NCBI GenBank assembly: GCA_024364735.1
Contig: JAGFNQ010000279.1
Location: 1,185,732 to 1,249,731 of the forward strand
Reading direction: 5' to 3'
Length of the DNA: 64,000 bases
DNA from: Boesenbergia rotunda
Lineage: Eukaryota > Streptophyta > Magnoliopsida > Zingiberales > Zingiberaceae
Part shown: piece by piece, positions 1 through 11,445 of the stretch
Layout: the number at the start of each line of letters is the position of its first letter
Position numbering within the stretch: position 1 is the stretch's first letter
Notes under the pieces: model-generated
The model's database searches: none
Seen by the model: the letters and a program-made list of their open reading frames with translations, nothing else
What the model was told of the DNA's origin: nothing
Program-made: the position numbers and the translations under genes

Positions 1-150
1 AAACATAAATAAAATCATGGCATACACATAAATCGAATCATGACATAAACATAAATAAAATCATGGCATACACATAAATCAAATCATGACATAAACATAA
101 ATAAAATCATGGCATAAACATAAATAAAATCATGGCATGAACATATCTTC
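1..150. repeat. 46-47 bp tandem repeat inside the G1 LTR
   Basis: The words AAACATAAATAAAATCATGG and CATACACATAAATC alternate with a period near 47 bp, about three copies. It is the reverse-strand counterpart of the ATGCCATGCTTAGAATG repeats at 47220-47720 and 53170-53600. Confidence 0.8.
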
Positions 151-289
151 ATAACATCCTTTTCGTAAACATACTTTTCATAACATAATGTATAACATGA
201 ATGGATGCATGTAGCAACTGTGCATATATATATATAAGGATGCTTAATCTTGAAAACATGCTTTTAAATACTTGAACATAATCATAACA

Positions 290-552
290 TGCATGGGGCC
301 CTGGCTTGTACCACATATATACATCATAAGCGCGCATCCCTAAGTAAATACGAGGTAGCTAGCCTCGACCTACTAGGGTAAGGACAGCATAGTCGGTAGT
401 CCCCGAACCGAGGCGTTCTTAAGGTGCCCATCCCTGTTGCACAGCTTCGGTAGTGCCAGAACCGTGGACAGCATAGTCGGTAGTCCAGAACCGGGGCGTT
501 CTTAAGGTGCCCATCCCTTGGACCCATACTTCGGTCCGGTACAAGCCCATTC
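290..552 (-). other. Conserved GC-rich block of gypsy LTRs
   Basis: This island is much more GC-rich than its surroundings. It holds two copies of GGCGTTCTTAAGGTGCCCAT and two of GGACAGCATAGTCGGTAGTCC-like sequence, with GCGCGCATCCCTA at one side. The same block occurs in LTRs at 46790-47060 and 52760-53030 and, diverged, in a different LTR family at 59700-59890. Function is unknown; conservation across families suggests a regulatory or RNA-structural part of the LTR. Confidence 0.65.
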
Positions 553-1009
553 ATAAAGTAAAATACTTTTCATGCTTCATCATTCATAAGACATTCATGG
601 CATCTTTATCATAACATAACTTGTTACGGCTCGGCCCGTCTACCGGCCCATTTACCGGTCCTTATGACCGTCGTACCGTCGACCATAGACCGTGCCGTTT
701 AGCATATTCATTCATTCATCATACTTAGCCTTCATTCATCATTTTCATTATTAGACATGGCATAGGTACACATCATTCATATAGCATGGCATACACACAC
801 AAGCATGGCATACATTCATATCATTCATAAGACATGGCATACATACATATCATTCATACATCATATCATACATACATATCATTCCTAAATCATGGCATAT
901 GTCTAAACATTCTATGACCTAACGTATATTTCATGACATATAAGCTATAGGTTTAGTTAACATGGTATTCCTCCACCTTACTTAAGCTTACCTCCTAATT
1001 ACCTATACC

Positions 1010-2095
1010 CTAGGGTACTCTAGGGTACCCCAAAAATTCCCAAAAATTATATTTACTTACTAAACATCATAAGGGAACATTAATCAACATCATCAAGATT
1101 TTTGGCATAATTATAGACCCCAAAATCATGGTGGCCGAAACCCACAAACCTAGGGTTCTTGGTTTCCTTTCCTTGTTGTTGGCCGAAACTCATAGGGTGT
1201 CTAGGGTACTCCAAAAATTCCCAAAAATTATACTTAACTTCTAAACATCATAAGGGAACACTAAATAACATTATCATGATTTTTAACATATTTTTAGACC
1301 TTTAAAACATGCTGGCCGAAACCCTTGAACTTAAAGTTCTGGGTTTTGCTTCCTTCATGTTGGCCGAAACTCTAGGGTGTCCTAGAGTACTCTAAAAATT
1401 CCCAAAAATTTTACTTAACTTCCAAAAATCATAAGGGAACACTAAATAACATTATCATTATTTTTAACATATTTTTAGACCTTTAAAACATGCTGGCCGA
1501 AACCCTTGAACTTAAAGTTCTGGGTTTTGCTTCCTTCATGTTGGCCGAAACTCTAGGGTGTCCTAGAGTACTCTAAAAATTCCCAAAAATTTTACTTAAC
1601 TTCTAAACATCATCAGGGAACACTAAATAACATTATCGTGATTTTTCACATATTTTTAGACCTTTAAAACATGCTGGCCGAAACCCTTGAACTTAAAGTT
1701 CTGGGTTTTGCTTCCTTCATGTTGGCCGAAACTCTAGGGTGTCCTAGAGTACTCTAAAAATTCCCAAAAATTATACTTAACTTCTAAACATCATAAGGGA
1801 ACACTAAATAACATTATCATGATTTTTCACATATTTTTAGACCTTTAAAACATGCTGGCCGAAACCCTTGAACTTAAAGTTCTGGGTTTTGCTTCCTTCA
1901 TGTTGGCCGAAACTCTAGGGTGTCCTAGAGTACTCTAAAAATTCCCAAAAATTTTACTTAACTTCTAAACATCATAAGGGAACACTAAATAACATTATCA
2001 TGATTTTTAACATATTTTTAGACCTTTAAAACATGCTGGCCGAAACCCTTGAACTTAAGGACCTTGGTTTTTCTTTCCTTTCAACATCACATCCA
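1010..2095. repeat. About 181-bp tandem array within the G1 LTR
   Basis: The words AACCCTTGAACTTAAAGTTC and TTGGCCGAAACTCTAGGGTG recur with a shift of exactly 181 bp at 1321, 1502, 1683 and 1864, with degenerate copies at both ends. Five to six copies are present. The corresponding arrays in the other G1 LTRs are at 45240-46170 and 51230-52160. Confidence 0.9.
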
Positions 2096-2490
2096 AAAAC
2101 TAACCCATATATCATGCTAAAAATCATGGAAATCATAGATAACTATTATACCACAGGTGAGGGAGTCTTACCTTAGATTTCTTGATTTTTAGACCTTGGA
2201 TGGAAAGAAGGAAGAAGACTTGACCACACCTAGCCCTTGGAAACTTGAGAAGACCTTAGATCTTGGAGGATGAGACTTTTTGTGAAGTTTTCTCAAGGGA
2301 GAAGTCCTCCTTGAGTGCTCGGCAAGAATGGAGAAGGAAGAGAGAAGCAAATGCAATTTATGGCATGAAGAATGAAACTCCCAAACCCCCTTATTAATCA
2401 ACCATTAAGGTGGTGAATGAAGAGTTTTCCATGGCCATTCATCTTCTTCTACCATTTAACCACCATTCACTTCCTTTCCTCACAAGAATT

Positions 2491-2564
2491 CCTTGCTAGG
2501 TGAGTTGGTTAAAGCATTCATTGTTGTAGAAGAGGTCCAAGGTTCAATCCTTGGCCCATGCACC
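2491..2564 (+). other. tRNA-like module (A-box and B-box like), antisense in the LTR
   Basis: GGTGAGTTGGTTA (2499-2511) resembles a pol III A-box/D-arm and GGTTCAATCCT (2541-2551) matches the B-box consensus GGTTCRANYCC at 10 of 11 positions. The spacing is tRNA-like. The flanking CCAAGG/CCTTGG can pair as a T-arm, though the loop is short. It lies on the strand opposite to the LTR. It is probably a decayed tRNA-derived piece; transcription is not shown. Confidence 0.5.
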
Positions 2565-3030
2565 TTTATTTTTATTTTATTTAATCCTTTTTCTTATTTT
2601 CGAAAATTCCCCTTTTATTTCGAAAATTCTCCAAAAATGACCCATAATTATGCCAATATTCCTAAATAAAATTCTTTTATATTTATATTAATTTTACCCA
2701 ATTACTACCCATTTTTGGAGCCCATTTAAAGCCCATTAGTACCAAATCTCTTTATTTAAATGGGGAAATTAGACTAATATTTACCCAAAATCATGCTAAT
2801 ATATCCAATTAAATCCTATTTATATTTATACTAACTTTTACCTAAAATCCACCGATAATTATGGTACTAGCAAGCCCATATAAGGCCCATTAGTGCCCTT
2901 TTTTCCTAATTTAAATGGGAAAACATGGATTTTCTAGGCCCAAGTTTGCATTAATATTCCTTGGTCCCTTGGAAAATTATCTAAACATGCTTAATATTTT
3001 AATAAAATATTAAGAGAATTTTCCGGATCG
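2565..3030. other. AT-rich 5' part of the G1 LTR
   Basis: AT-rich sequence with diverged internal repetition of CCCATTTTTGGAGCCCATTT-like words. No gene is seen. It corresponds to 44430-44760 in the intact gypsy element. Confidence 0.7.
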
Positions 3031-3035
3031 TTACA

Positions 3036-3610
3036 CTTTCGGTGAGCTTGGGTGACCTTGGGTGGCCGGCAGCGCAAGGTTTGGAGGGGAAGTGGCCGGC
3101 GGTAGCAAACCCTAGAGCTAGGGTTTTGTTCGGCAAGAGAAGATGAGATTGTTTTGTGGCCCTTAGTGATTCCGGTTCTTGGTAGCTCGTCGCCCACATG
3201 ACGTCCAAGAGGGAAGGGATATAGGTTAGAAGACTACGAGATAAAGAGAGGTATATCTCTCTCTTGGCTCCCTCTTTTGTCTTATCTTTTTATGTGGTTG
3301 ATTAATTATTATTGTGTTAATTATTTGATAATTAATTGTAATAATTAATCATGTTATGGACCCCGAAAGTAAACACAAAAATCAGCGATCCATTCGTCGT
3401 CTTTTCCGCAGTCGATCGGTTAGGCGAATTACAAGGCTCGATCTTTGAGATTGGCTAAGTTGTAATTCGAACCGATTGATACAATGACGAGATGGTCGTT
3501 TGGGAGATGGGCCTCCATTCAGATTAATTTTTAATCCGTAGACATGGAGAGGTCTCTCAAGGACGACCAAGTATTCGCTTAGGAAACCCGCCAAGCCACA
3601 CCCTGCAGAC
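3036..3610. other. Unclassified segment, copy 1 (homolog of 22521-23120)
   Basis: The segment is cut on the left by the gypsy LTR. It has CCTAGAGCTAGGG, a TTAATTATTATTG-type AT stretch near 3300-3355 and a GC-balanced right half. The homologous copy at 22521-23120 has the same order. In both places it abuts a minus-strand copia gag at GAATCGGAACTG. Reading frames are shared between copies but most differences would change amino acids, so I see no sign of selection for a protein. No terminal inverted repeats were found. It may be captured host sequence. Confidence 0.55.
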
Positions 3611-3817
3611 GTCTTCTTACAGTTCCGATTCATATTCGGAGTCGAGATCTTCCGAGGTGGTCAGTGTGAGAAAATTGGAGTGTGGAGCCTCTTCTTCATC
3701 TTCCGAAGACGATTCATCCCACGTGGCTTGTTGTGCCTTCTTCCTCCGAGTTTTCTTGTTTTCTATCAAGTTGGGATACTCCGATTTGATGTGACCCTTC
3801 TTGTTGCACCCGTAACA
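3611..3817 (-). pseudogene. Copia gag fragment with CCHC zinc knuckle
   Basis: The minus strand encodes CYGCNKKGHIKSEYPN followed by an acidic ATWDESSSEDEEEAP stretch, as in the gag of this copia group. The last knuckle Cys is replaced by Tyr (SEYP for SECP). The fragment is cut at CGTAACA, where plus-strand Copia-A LTR sequence starts; ACA is shared by both sides. At the other end it runs into the unclassified segment. It matches the gag at 23129-23330 but is too short to function. Confidence 0.8.
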
Positions 3818-4506
3818 AGCAGTAAGCAAGAATCGCTTCGAAACAACACTGGGCTAGGCGCCCGGGAGGTCTCGGGCGCCCAAGGACAAAGCCAAAGATG
3901 AGTCGAAGCAAAATCAGCCACGAAGCCAGTGGACCTTGTCAAGCTGGGCACTCGAGAGGTCTCGGGCACCCCAATCAGCTCCAGAGCCGATTCGAAGGGG
4001 ATATGCGCTGACCATGCTTCAAATAGAGGTTCTTGGATCCGAAGGCACGTGTCAGGCGCCCCCGACGTCCCAGGCGCCCCCAGGAGGACTATGAAAGGGG
4101 CTCGACCCCAAGGCTTCTACACAATAATTTTCCAACGCCTCTAAGATTTTCGTTCAAGTGCGCTGCTCCGACAAACTCCGTTCTCGACATTCTAGCGTCG
4201 ACGACGACCCTCTGCTCAGAAGTACGATTCACACCGGGCGTCGATAACGAAAAGTGTACTTGTTTATTTACTGCACTACTATTGTACCAAATTCTGTAAA
4301 TCTTTGCGCTACTATAGAATTGCCTGCAGTAAACGGTCAAGGACCATGAGCCTTGGAGTAGGAGCCGACCGCGACTCCGAACCAAGTAAAAATACTTGTG
4401 TTCCTCGTGTTTGTTTTTAATTTCGCTGCGTATTTTCTCTTAAATCTTATCTGAAAAAAGTTTTCACGATATTCACCCCCCCTCTATCGTGTTTCTCGAT
4501 CCAACA
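3818..4506 (+). repeat. 5' LTR of Copia-A, truncated at its 5' end
   Basis: It matches 12131-12468 followed by 22181-22520 of the 3' LTR and ends with CTCGATCCAACA. The first roughly 680 bases of the LTR are missing and replaced by an inverted gag fragment. The TATA motif of the 3' LTR (ACTATAAAAGGGG) reads ACTATGAAAGGGG here, so this promoter is probably weak or dead. Confidence 0.88.
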
Positions 4507-4508
4507 AG

Positions 4509-4520
4509 TGGTATCAGAGC
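4509..4520 (+). promoter_or_regulatory. PBS of Copia-A (initiator Met-tRNA)
   Basis: TGGTATCAGAGC begins two bases after the LTR end and is the standard plant complement to the 3' end of initiator Met-tRNA. Confidence 0.92.
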
Positions 4521-4726
4521 GGGGTAGCTCATATTTGGTGCAACCACCAATTTGGGAATTTTTTGGATTTTTACGAAATTTTCTTTCAATCAAACTTTTA
4601 TCGTTAATCGAGGTTGGTGCAACACCACTCGATAATTTTTTTTTCTTCTTCCTGCACTGCTAATCCATGACCAAGTATTGGGACAGTTTGTTTTTGTTGC
4701 TATTATTTCAAAATTTCTAAATGTCC

Positions 4727-6132
4727 ATGCAAGAGGGTTTTAGTATAGCCAGACCACCACTCTTCAGTAGGGAGGATTTCTCCTACTGGAAGAGTCGGAT
4801 GGAAATCCACCTGAAAACTCAGGTGGACATGTAGATAATTATCCAATCTGGTTTGGAAATCCCGAAAAATGCTGAAGGAGTGCCATAACCTTACACCGAA
4901 TGGGATGCCTCACTAAAAAGGAAGATCGGGGCGGATGCTAAAGCGACCCAGACACTTCAATGCGGTCTAACCAAAGAAGAGCTGAACCGGGTGGGACCAT
5001 TCAACAGTGCAAAAGAACTTTGGGGTAAGTTAATTGAGTTGCACGAAGGAACCTCCGACACCCGAATCAGCAAGAGGGACCCACTGCTAAACAAACTCTA
5101 CACTATCAAAATGAATGACGGCGAGTCAGTAGCCCAGCTCCACGCCAGAATCCAAGAGTTAATGAACGGTCTACACTCAATCGGTCATAAGGTAGAGAAC
5201 CGTGACCTGATCAGGTATACCTTAACGCTTTCCCGAGAAATACTTTGTGGGCATCTATGGTAGATGCGTACAAAGTTTCAAGGGATCTTTCTAAAATCAA
5301 ATTAGATGAGTTATTTTCTGAACTTGAATTACATGAGCAGACTAACTGCACCCTGGCTGACAAAGGCATTGCCTTTGTTGCAGGCAAAACTAGAAAGATG
5401 ACTAAGAAGAAGCCTCAACCTGCACCCGAGTCTGACTCAGACTCAGACTCAGACTCAGAAGACAGCGAAGGCGATTGACCTAAGCTGGTTCGGCTAGCCC
5501 GGGACTACTACAAGGAGCTGAAAAATCAGAGCAACAGAAGGAAAGCTAGCCGAAGAAAGGAAGAGCCAGCTGAACCATCAAATGAAAAGACCAAACCAAA
5601 TGTGACCTGCTACGAATGCAAAAAGAAGGGTCACTACAAGACGGAATGCCCCAATCTGAAGGAGACGAAGAAGACAAGAAGGAAGAAGGCCCTTCAAGCA
5701 ACATGGGACGAGTCTTCCTCCGAAGAAGAAGAAGAGGCCCCACAATCGAACCTGCTCGCCTGACTGCTTCGAAAGAAATTGAGACTGGATCAGAATCGGA
5801 GCCGGACGACGGAAAGCTCACATTTTCAAAGGACGGCAAAATCACTGTAAGTGGATTTTCTAGAGTTCAATTATCAGAATTAATTGCTTATCTATCTCGC
5901 GACTTGGCGAAAGCTAAAATCCGAGTCGAATCCCTCCGACAGGTAGTAAAACTCCTGAAAGAGGGAGCTGACTCTAGATCCTTAACTAAGAAGGTTCAAG
6001 AAGGAACCTCTACTCAAGTTGAAAAACTTGAGAAAGAGAACTCCTTCTTGAAAACTCAAGTCAAGGACCTTAGAGCAGCTTTGGAACGTTTCACTTCGGG
6101 TTCCAAGGGTCTTGACATGATCCTTGAAAAAT
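4727..6132 (+). pseudogene. Copia-A gag, broken
   Basis: Starts with ATG at 4727 (MQEGFSIARPPLFSRED), about 220 bases after the PBS. The core has LQCGLTKEELNRVGPF and KLYTIKMNDGESVAQLH, as in UBN2-type copia gags. A CCHC knuckle CYECKKKGHYKTEC lies near 5608-5650 and a Leu/Glu/Lys-rich coiled coil near 5880-6130. Damage: TAG for Trp near 4832, TAA near 4888, a one-base deletion near 5230, TGA near 5476 and a one-base deletion near 5760. Gag would form the particle and bind RNA. In this state it can make neither a full Gag nor a Gag-Pol fusion. Confidence 0.88.
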
Positions 6133-7078
6133 AGAAGTCCGTTCTAAATCGATCCGGATTAGGGTATCAAACCAAGGCTAGACAAAGGTCATATTATGCT
6201 GTACTGAATCAGTCTAGACACAAAATTCAGGCATGGGTACCCAAACTGTGCCTGAACAACCAAGTTGGACCAAATCAGTATTGAATCCCCAAGGACAAGA
6301 TTCATATCTTGCCTAATCATTACCGTGACTTTAGTCCAGGGGGAGCCAACTTAAAAAACCATTTTTATAGTTAAATGAATTTCTTTTCTTGTTTTAAATT
6401 GCATGATTGCTTGTCTATTTATTTTCTGCAATTTACCATGCTTAGACCTAGGACTAGTTAGACTAAGGGCTGAACCAATTAACTGAAATTTGAACAACAT
6501 AGTATTGGGTGGCGGTGAGATGATAGTACGTTAGCGAAGCCTTTTCTAATAAGGTCAAGTATACACTACTTGGTCTCTTTAGACTGGTGAAACTAGCCGA
6601 AGCTACCGATCCAAGACCCAAGCTAGTTAGACCAGAATTTCTTAAAAAGTAACCTTGAAAATGAAATTTCACTAAAAGACTTTGTCAAGGAAAGGGTTGA
6701 TGATCCAATAAGGCTACGGCCAAAGAAGGCCTTGTGCCTCGCCAAGACCTGGAAGCCAATTTTTGAAATTCAAATTCAGTTTACTCTTTGTCAAATTCGA
6801 ATCTAACATAAATTTTCAGTTAATTTTAGATTCAAATATTCTTTGTCAAAATAAATTCAAAACTAATTGCTTTCAAAATTAATTTAACTTTTTAAAATTA
6901 ATCATAGTCTTTCTAAATACTTCTATTAAAACCTGTCTCACAAAAACTCATAAGGTTAACGTGATTGATAACTCTAGATTGGGTGAGACAGACTAGGTTG
7001 TGAAAATCAATTTAAGCTATCCTTAATTCTAATTGGATCCAAATCAACAAAACTCTTTATGTGTAGGAACATAAAGAT
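6133..7078 (+). other. Spacer between gag and pol of Copia-A
   Basis: No continuous reading frame. The first 150 bases still read as gag C-terminus in pieces. The rest is AT-rich. The stretch near 6680-6760 (AAGGAAAGGGTTGATGATCC, GGCGAGGCAC-type words) matches minus-strand sequence at 34085-34170 and 44165-44250 in Copia-D and Copia-E, so it is a conserved part of this group. Confidence 0.65.
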
Positions 7079-7975
7079 TTGGACCAATGGATGTTGGATA
7101 GCGGGTGCTCCAGACACATGACTGGGGATAAATTGAAATTCACCAAACTCAAGTTCAAGAACCTAGGCTCAGTAGCATTTGGCAACAATGCTACACTCAA
7201 GGTCATTGGGTCAGGTAACATTGAACTCAAATCTGATTTTGTCATTAAAAAGGTTCTTTTGGTTGAAAACTTTTATGTTTAACTTGCTCAGTATAAGTCA
7301 ATTGTGTGATACTGGCTATGTAGTTACCTTTACCAACTCTAACTGCCTAATTAGAAACTTGCAAAACTCAGAAATCATGCTTAAGGGCACTAGGAAAAAT
7401 AATGTTTACACTATAAACCTACCTTTAATACCTAAATGCTTCTTAACTCAGTTAGAAGAATCAAACCTCTGGCATAGGAGATTAGGTCACACTAATCTAA
7501 GATTAATTTTAAAAATCACCCAACTTGGTCTAATTAAAGGAATACCAAAAATTAAGAACCATGAAAACTTGATATGTGAATCATGCAACCAAGGTAAGCA
7601 AACTAGTTCTAACCAAAAACTAATTCAATCAGATCTAACTCAAACTACACTTAAGCTCCTGCATGTTGACCTATTTGATTCACATAGAGCCAAGTCACTA
7701 AGCAGAAACCGGTACTGCTTAGTAATTATAGATGATTACTCTAGGTTTACCTGGGTTAGGTTCCTAAAGACCAAAGATGAAACCCTAAACCTATTTAGTG
7801 ATTTTTGTAAGTTAATTGAAAATCAAAATGATACTAAAATCAAAAGACTTAGGAGTGATCATGGGGGAGAGTTTGAAAATCAACGATTCGAGGAGTTGTG
7901 TAAGATAAACGGATATATGCACGAATTTTCATGTCCTAGAACCCCCCCAACAAAATGGGATAGTAGAACGGAAAA
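7079..7975 (+). pseudogene. Copia-A pol, part 1: protease and integrase
   Basis: The retropepsin site is in WMLDSGCSRHMTG near 7088-7125. After a frameshift near 7275 comes the GAG-pre-integrase zinc finger (HRRLGHTN ... CESCNQG) and the integrase core with the first Asp in HVDLFDS and the second in RSDHGGEF. A run of seven C near 7945 appears to hold one extra base: dropping it would restore the usual PRTPQQNG and the third catalytic residue in VERKNRT. Integrase would insert the cDNA copy. The domain is broken by these two frameshifts. Confidence 0.9.
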
Positions 7976-10194
7976 ATAGAACCCTGCAGGAAGCCGCTAG
8001 GGCTATGCTCAATGAATTCAACCTAGCTAACCAATTTTGGGCAGAAGCAATTAGTACGACTTGCTATATCCAAAATAGGGTCCTAATTAACAAACGCTAT
8101 AATAAAACTCCCTATGAATTATACTACCATAGACTTCCAAACCTACATTACCTAAGGGTCTTTGGGTGCAAAGTCCATATTCTGAACACCAAGGACTATC
8201 TAGGAAAATTTCAGTCTAAGTCAACCCTAGGGGTCTTCTTAGGATATTCAACAACAAGTAGGGCCTATAGGGTTTACAACAAAAAGAGTAACAAAATTGA
8301 AGAAACAACAAATCTAATACTTGATGAGGAAATTAATTCAAAATCTGATAATCCAGATCTAAATCCATCAAATAGTGAACATGAAGATAATGAACAAATT
8401 ATTGAACCACTAGTTGAATCCCTAAATAAACTAACTATTGAACCAACTATTGAGTCAATTGAACCAATAATTGAACCGGCCCAAGTAGTTGAACCAAACA
8501 CTGAACCGAACCGACCAGCCGGACCTGAGGCTGAACCAAGTAATAGAAGAACTAAGAAACCCAGACTAAGTCACCCAACTGATCAAATTGTGGGTGATCC
8601 AACCTTAGGAGTCAGAACTAGGTCCTCCTATAGAAATCTTAGTCAGATTTCAATGATTTCAAAAATTAAACCTAAGACTATAGAGGAAGCCTTACCTGAT
8701 CCTGATTGGATCATAGAGATGCAAGAAGAGTTAGCCCAATTTGAAAGGAACCAAGTCTGGGAACTAGTACCTAAACCTGAGGGCAAATCCATTATTGACA
8801 CTAAGTGGTTTTTTAGGAATAAGCTAAATGATCAAGGAGAAATAGTTAGAAATAAAGCCCGCTTAGTAGGCAAAGGGTTCAGTCAAGTCGAAGGGTTAGA
8901 CTATGACGAAACCTATGCCCCAGTAGCTAGTCTTGAGTCCATTAGGATGTTGTTAGCCTTTGCATCCCATAAAGGATTTAAACTCTACCAAATGGATGTA
9001 AAGTCAGCTTTTCTAAATGGATTTATTATGGAAGAAGTCTATGTTGGGCAACCCCCTGGTTTTGAGGACTTAGAAAAACCTGACCATGTTTACAAACTCA
9101 CTAAAGCACTATATGGACTAAAACAAGCACCTAGGGCCTGGTATGAACGTCTATCAACTTACCTCATTTCTAAGGAATTTAACCAGGGATAAATTGACTC
9201 AACCCTATTTATTAAGACCTTAGAAAAAGAAATCTTTATTGCCCAAATCTACGTTGATGATATAATTTTTGGATCCACCAACTCAAAATTCTTAAAAGAA
9301 TTTGTTAAAATAATGAAAAATGAATTTGAAATGAGCTTAGTTGGTGAGCTCAACTTCTTTCTAGGGTTACAAATTAAGCAAACTAGGGATGAAAATTATG
9401 TCCATCAATCCAAATATACTAAGGAGTTAATAAAGAAATTCAAAATGGACAACTCCAAAAGCATAAGTACCCCTATGGCCAAAAATGTAAAAATAGATAG
9501 TGACCCTGATGGTAAATCTGTAGACCTTAAATTATATAGAAGTATGATTGGAAGTCTACTTTACCTTACAACCAGCAGACCTGATATACTTTTTGCTGTA
9601 GGAATGTGTACAAGATATCAACCTTGTGCTAAGGAAATGCACTTAGCAACCCTAAAAAGAATACTAAGATACATTAAGGGCACCCTAAATGTAGGGATTT
9701 GGTATCCTAGGATCTCAACTTTTGACTTGTCAGGATACTCAGATTCTGACTATGCTGGTTGTAAACTAGATAGAAAGAGTACAAGTGGAAGCTGCCAACT
9801 TTTAGGAAATAGTCTAGTAAGTTGGTGTAGCAGAAAACAACACTGTGTAGCTCTATCCACAACTGAAGCTGAGTATGTTGCTTTAGGAGAGTGTGTAGCA
9901 CAACTCCTATGGATGATGCACACTCTTAAAGACTTCCAGCTTAACTACATCCAAACTCAGGTCTACATTGATAATATAAGCTCAATTAATCTAACTAAGA
10001 ACCCAATCCAACACTCTAGAACTAAACACATAGAAGTCAAACACCACTTCGTAAGAGATCATGTAGCCAGGGGTGAGATAGTCCTTAAGCATGTAGACTC
10101 AAAATCTATCCTAGCTGACATATTCACCAAACCCCTACCTGAGTTTGAGTTCAGCTCACTAAGAAGGCAGTTAGGGTTATGCTTGGTAGAATAG
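7976..10194 (+). pseudogene. Copia-A pol, part 2: integrase C-terminus, reverse transcriptase, RNase H
   Basis: Open except for one stop. Integrase C-terminus (RVFGCKVHI, GVFLGYS) is followed by a linker of Glu-Pro repeats (8400-8540). RT starts at WFFRNKLNDQGE with ARLVGKGFSQVEGLDYDETYAPVA split over 8860-8930, then QMDVKSAFLNG, YGLKQAPRAWY and catalytic YVDD near 9251. A TAA at 9190-9192 replaces the usual Lys. RNase H shows SGYSDSDYAG, STTEAEYVAL and VYIDN, ending with ADIFTKPLPE. From 9193 to 10194 it is uninterrupted. This is the best-preserved coding region in the window. Confidence 0.93.
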
Positions 10195-11430
10195 GACTGC
10201 TTTAAGTTTTTTCAAAAACATGTTTTATTTTCTGCAAAATCAATTCTTTATCTTATTTTGTTATTTAAAATGATTTTTCTGACTTAGTTTTTTTATAAAA
10301 TTACCCCCTTCAAAAACTAGGGTTTTTCACAAAATGGACTTAGCCTAGGCCCTAACCCTAGAACTGCATGCACCTATAGATCTAGAAGCCAGCATCTCAC
10401 AAGCACCGTAGGATACTTTTGATTGTAACCTAGAATGGGTTGAGATGCTTAGGTCTTTGCCTTGATTCAAGATGCTTTAAGTGAGTGCATCTGCACTAAT
10501 TGGGGCACTAAATACCAATTAAACAGTAATCAGGTTATGTGTTAAGCTTAGAAAATCTAACTTGATCAAATCACTTAACTTGATTAACCCTAGCGAAAGC
10601 AACTGTTTATAACAGTTAGTAAGTAGCTAATTGGGTTAGACAGGACCCGAAAGCGGAAATTCAAATTAATTTGGTCCAGCTCAAACTTAGAATTGGTTTA
10701 GTACAACATCTTGCCTTGATTACTCATTGATTGCTATATTTTTTTTGATATATGGCAAAGGGGGAGAGATTGGAAAGGAGAGAAAAGAAGGTTTCAAAAT
10801 TTAATAATTTTTTTAAATTATAACTTTTTTTCCAAAAAGATTTTATTATTTTTCAAAAAGCAAAGTTCTCTACTTGAAAAATTTCTAAGTATTTAAACTG
10901 CTTTTTAAAGTATCTAAGCTGCTTGCAAATTGTCTAAGTGTCAAAACTTCAGAATAACCTAGGAAATTATTTTCGAAATTAGTTTCGTTCAAAAATTATT
11001 CTAAGTACTAATTCTAAATCTTTGGCTGGCTGAAAATTTTCTAAGTATAAATTTCAAATTCTCTTGAAAATTTTCCAAGTGCCCAACTCAAAATATTTTT
11101 TGGAAAATGTTTTCTTACTTAAACTTGTTTGACAATTTTCTAAGTATAAATTTCAAATTCTCTTGAAAATTTCTAAGTGCCTAACTCAAAATATTTTTTG
11201 TGGAAAATGTTTTCTTACTTAAACTTGTTGTGAAAATTTTATAAGTACTGAAAACCTGAAAAACATTTCACTTTTAGACTTAAAATCTTTTTCAAAAACT
11301 GAAACTTTTTCAAAAACCCCACGAACTGTTGAAAAACCTAGGGGGAGATTTCTTCCAGGGGAGGAAATCAAAATTGGTACTTTACCTGCTTTTTGTTTAA
11401 CTTAACTTTTTGAATCGGGTTGCCATAAAT
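10195..11430 (+). other. 3' untranslated region of Copia-A
   Basis: AT-rich with no gene. An extra polypurine tract (GCAAAGGGGGAGAGATTGG) is at 10753-10771, before the one next to the LTR. A unit with TTTCTAAGTATAAATTTC and GGAAAATGTTTTCTTACTTA is repeated at about 11030-11120 and 11130-11220. The same kind of sequence, reversed, follows the LTRs of Copia-D and Copia-E. Confidence 0.75.
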
Positions 11431-11445
11431 CAAAAAGGGGGAGAT
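11431..11445 (+). promoter_or_regulatory. Polypurine tract of Copia-A
   Basis: CAAAAAGGGGGAGAT directly precedes the LTR start TGTTGG. It primes plus-strand DNA synthesis. The same tract, reversed, adjoins the LTR of Copia-E at 38872. Confidence 0.9.

Larger units (their letters stand above)
1..3035 (-). mobile_element. Gypsy-type LTR (family G1), truncated by the window edge
   Basis: The minus-strand LTR begins at 3035 with TGTAACGATCC, close to the TGTAACGACCC start of the LTRs at 44423 and 50420. Reading leftward it follows the same order: AT-rich start, tRNA-like module, about 181-bp tandem array, GC-rich block, then 46-bp ATGCCATG repeats. About 3.0 kb of an expected 3.7 kb is present. 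The rest, and any internal region, lie left of the window, so a full element and a solo LTR cannot be told apart. It is more diverged from the 44423/50420 pair than those are from each other. No coding region was seen in it. Confidence 0.88.

Noticed and set aside
1..150. CRISPR-like regular repeats
   Set aside because: Units are contiguous tandem repeats without unique spacers, inside a plant LTR.
2491..2564. A genuine tRNA gene
   Set aside because: The T-arm loop is short, acceptor arms do not pair well, and no clear anticodon arm forms. I kept it only as tRNA-like.
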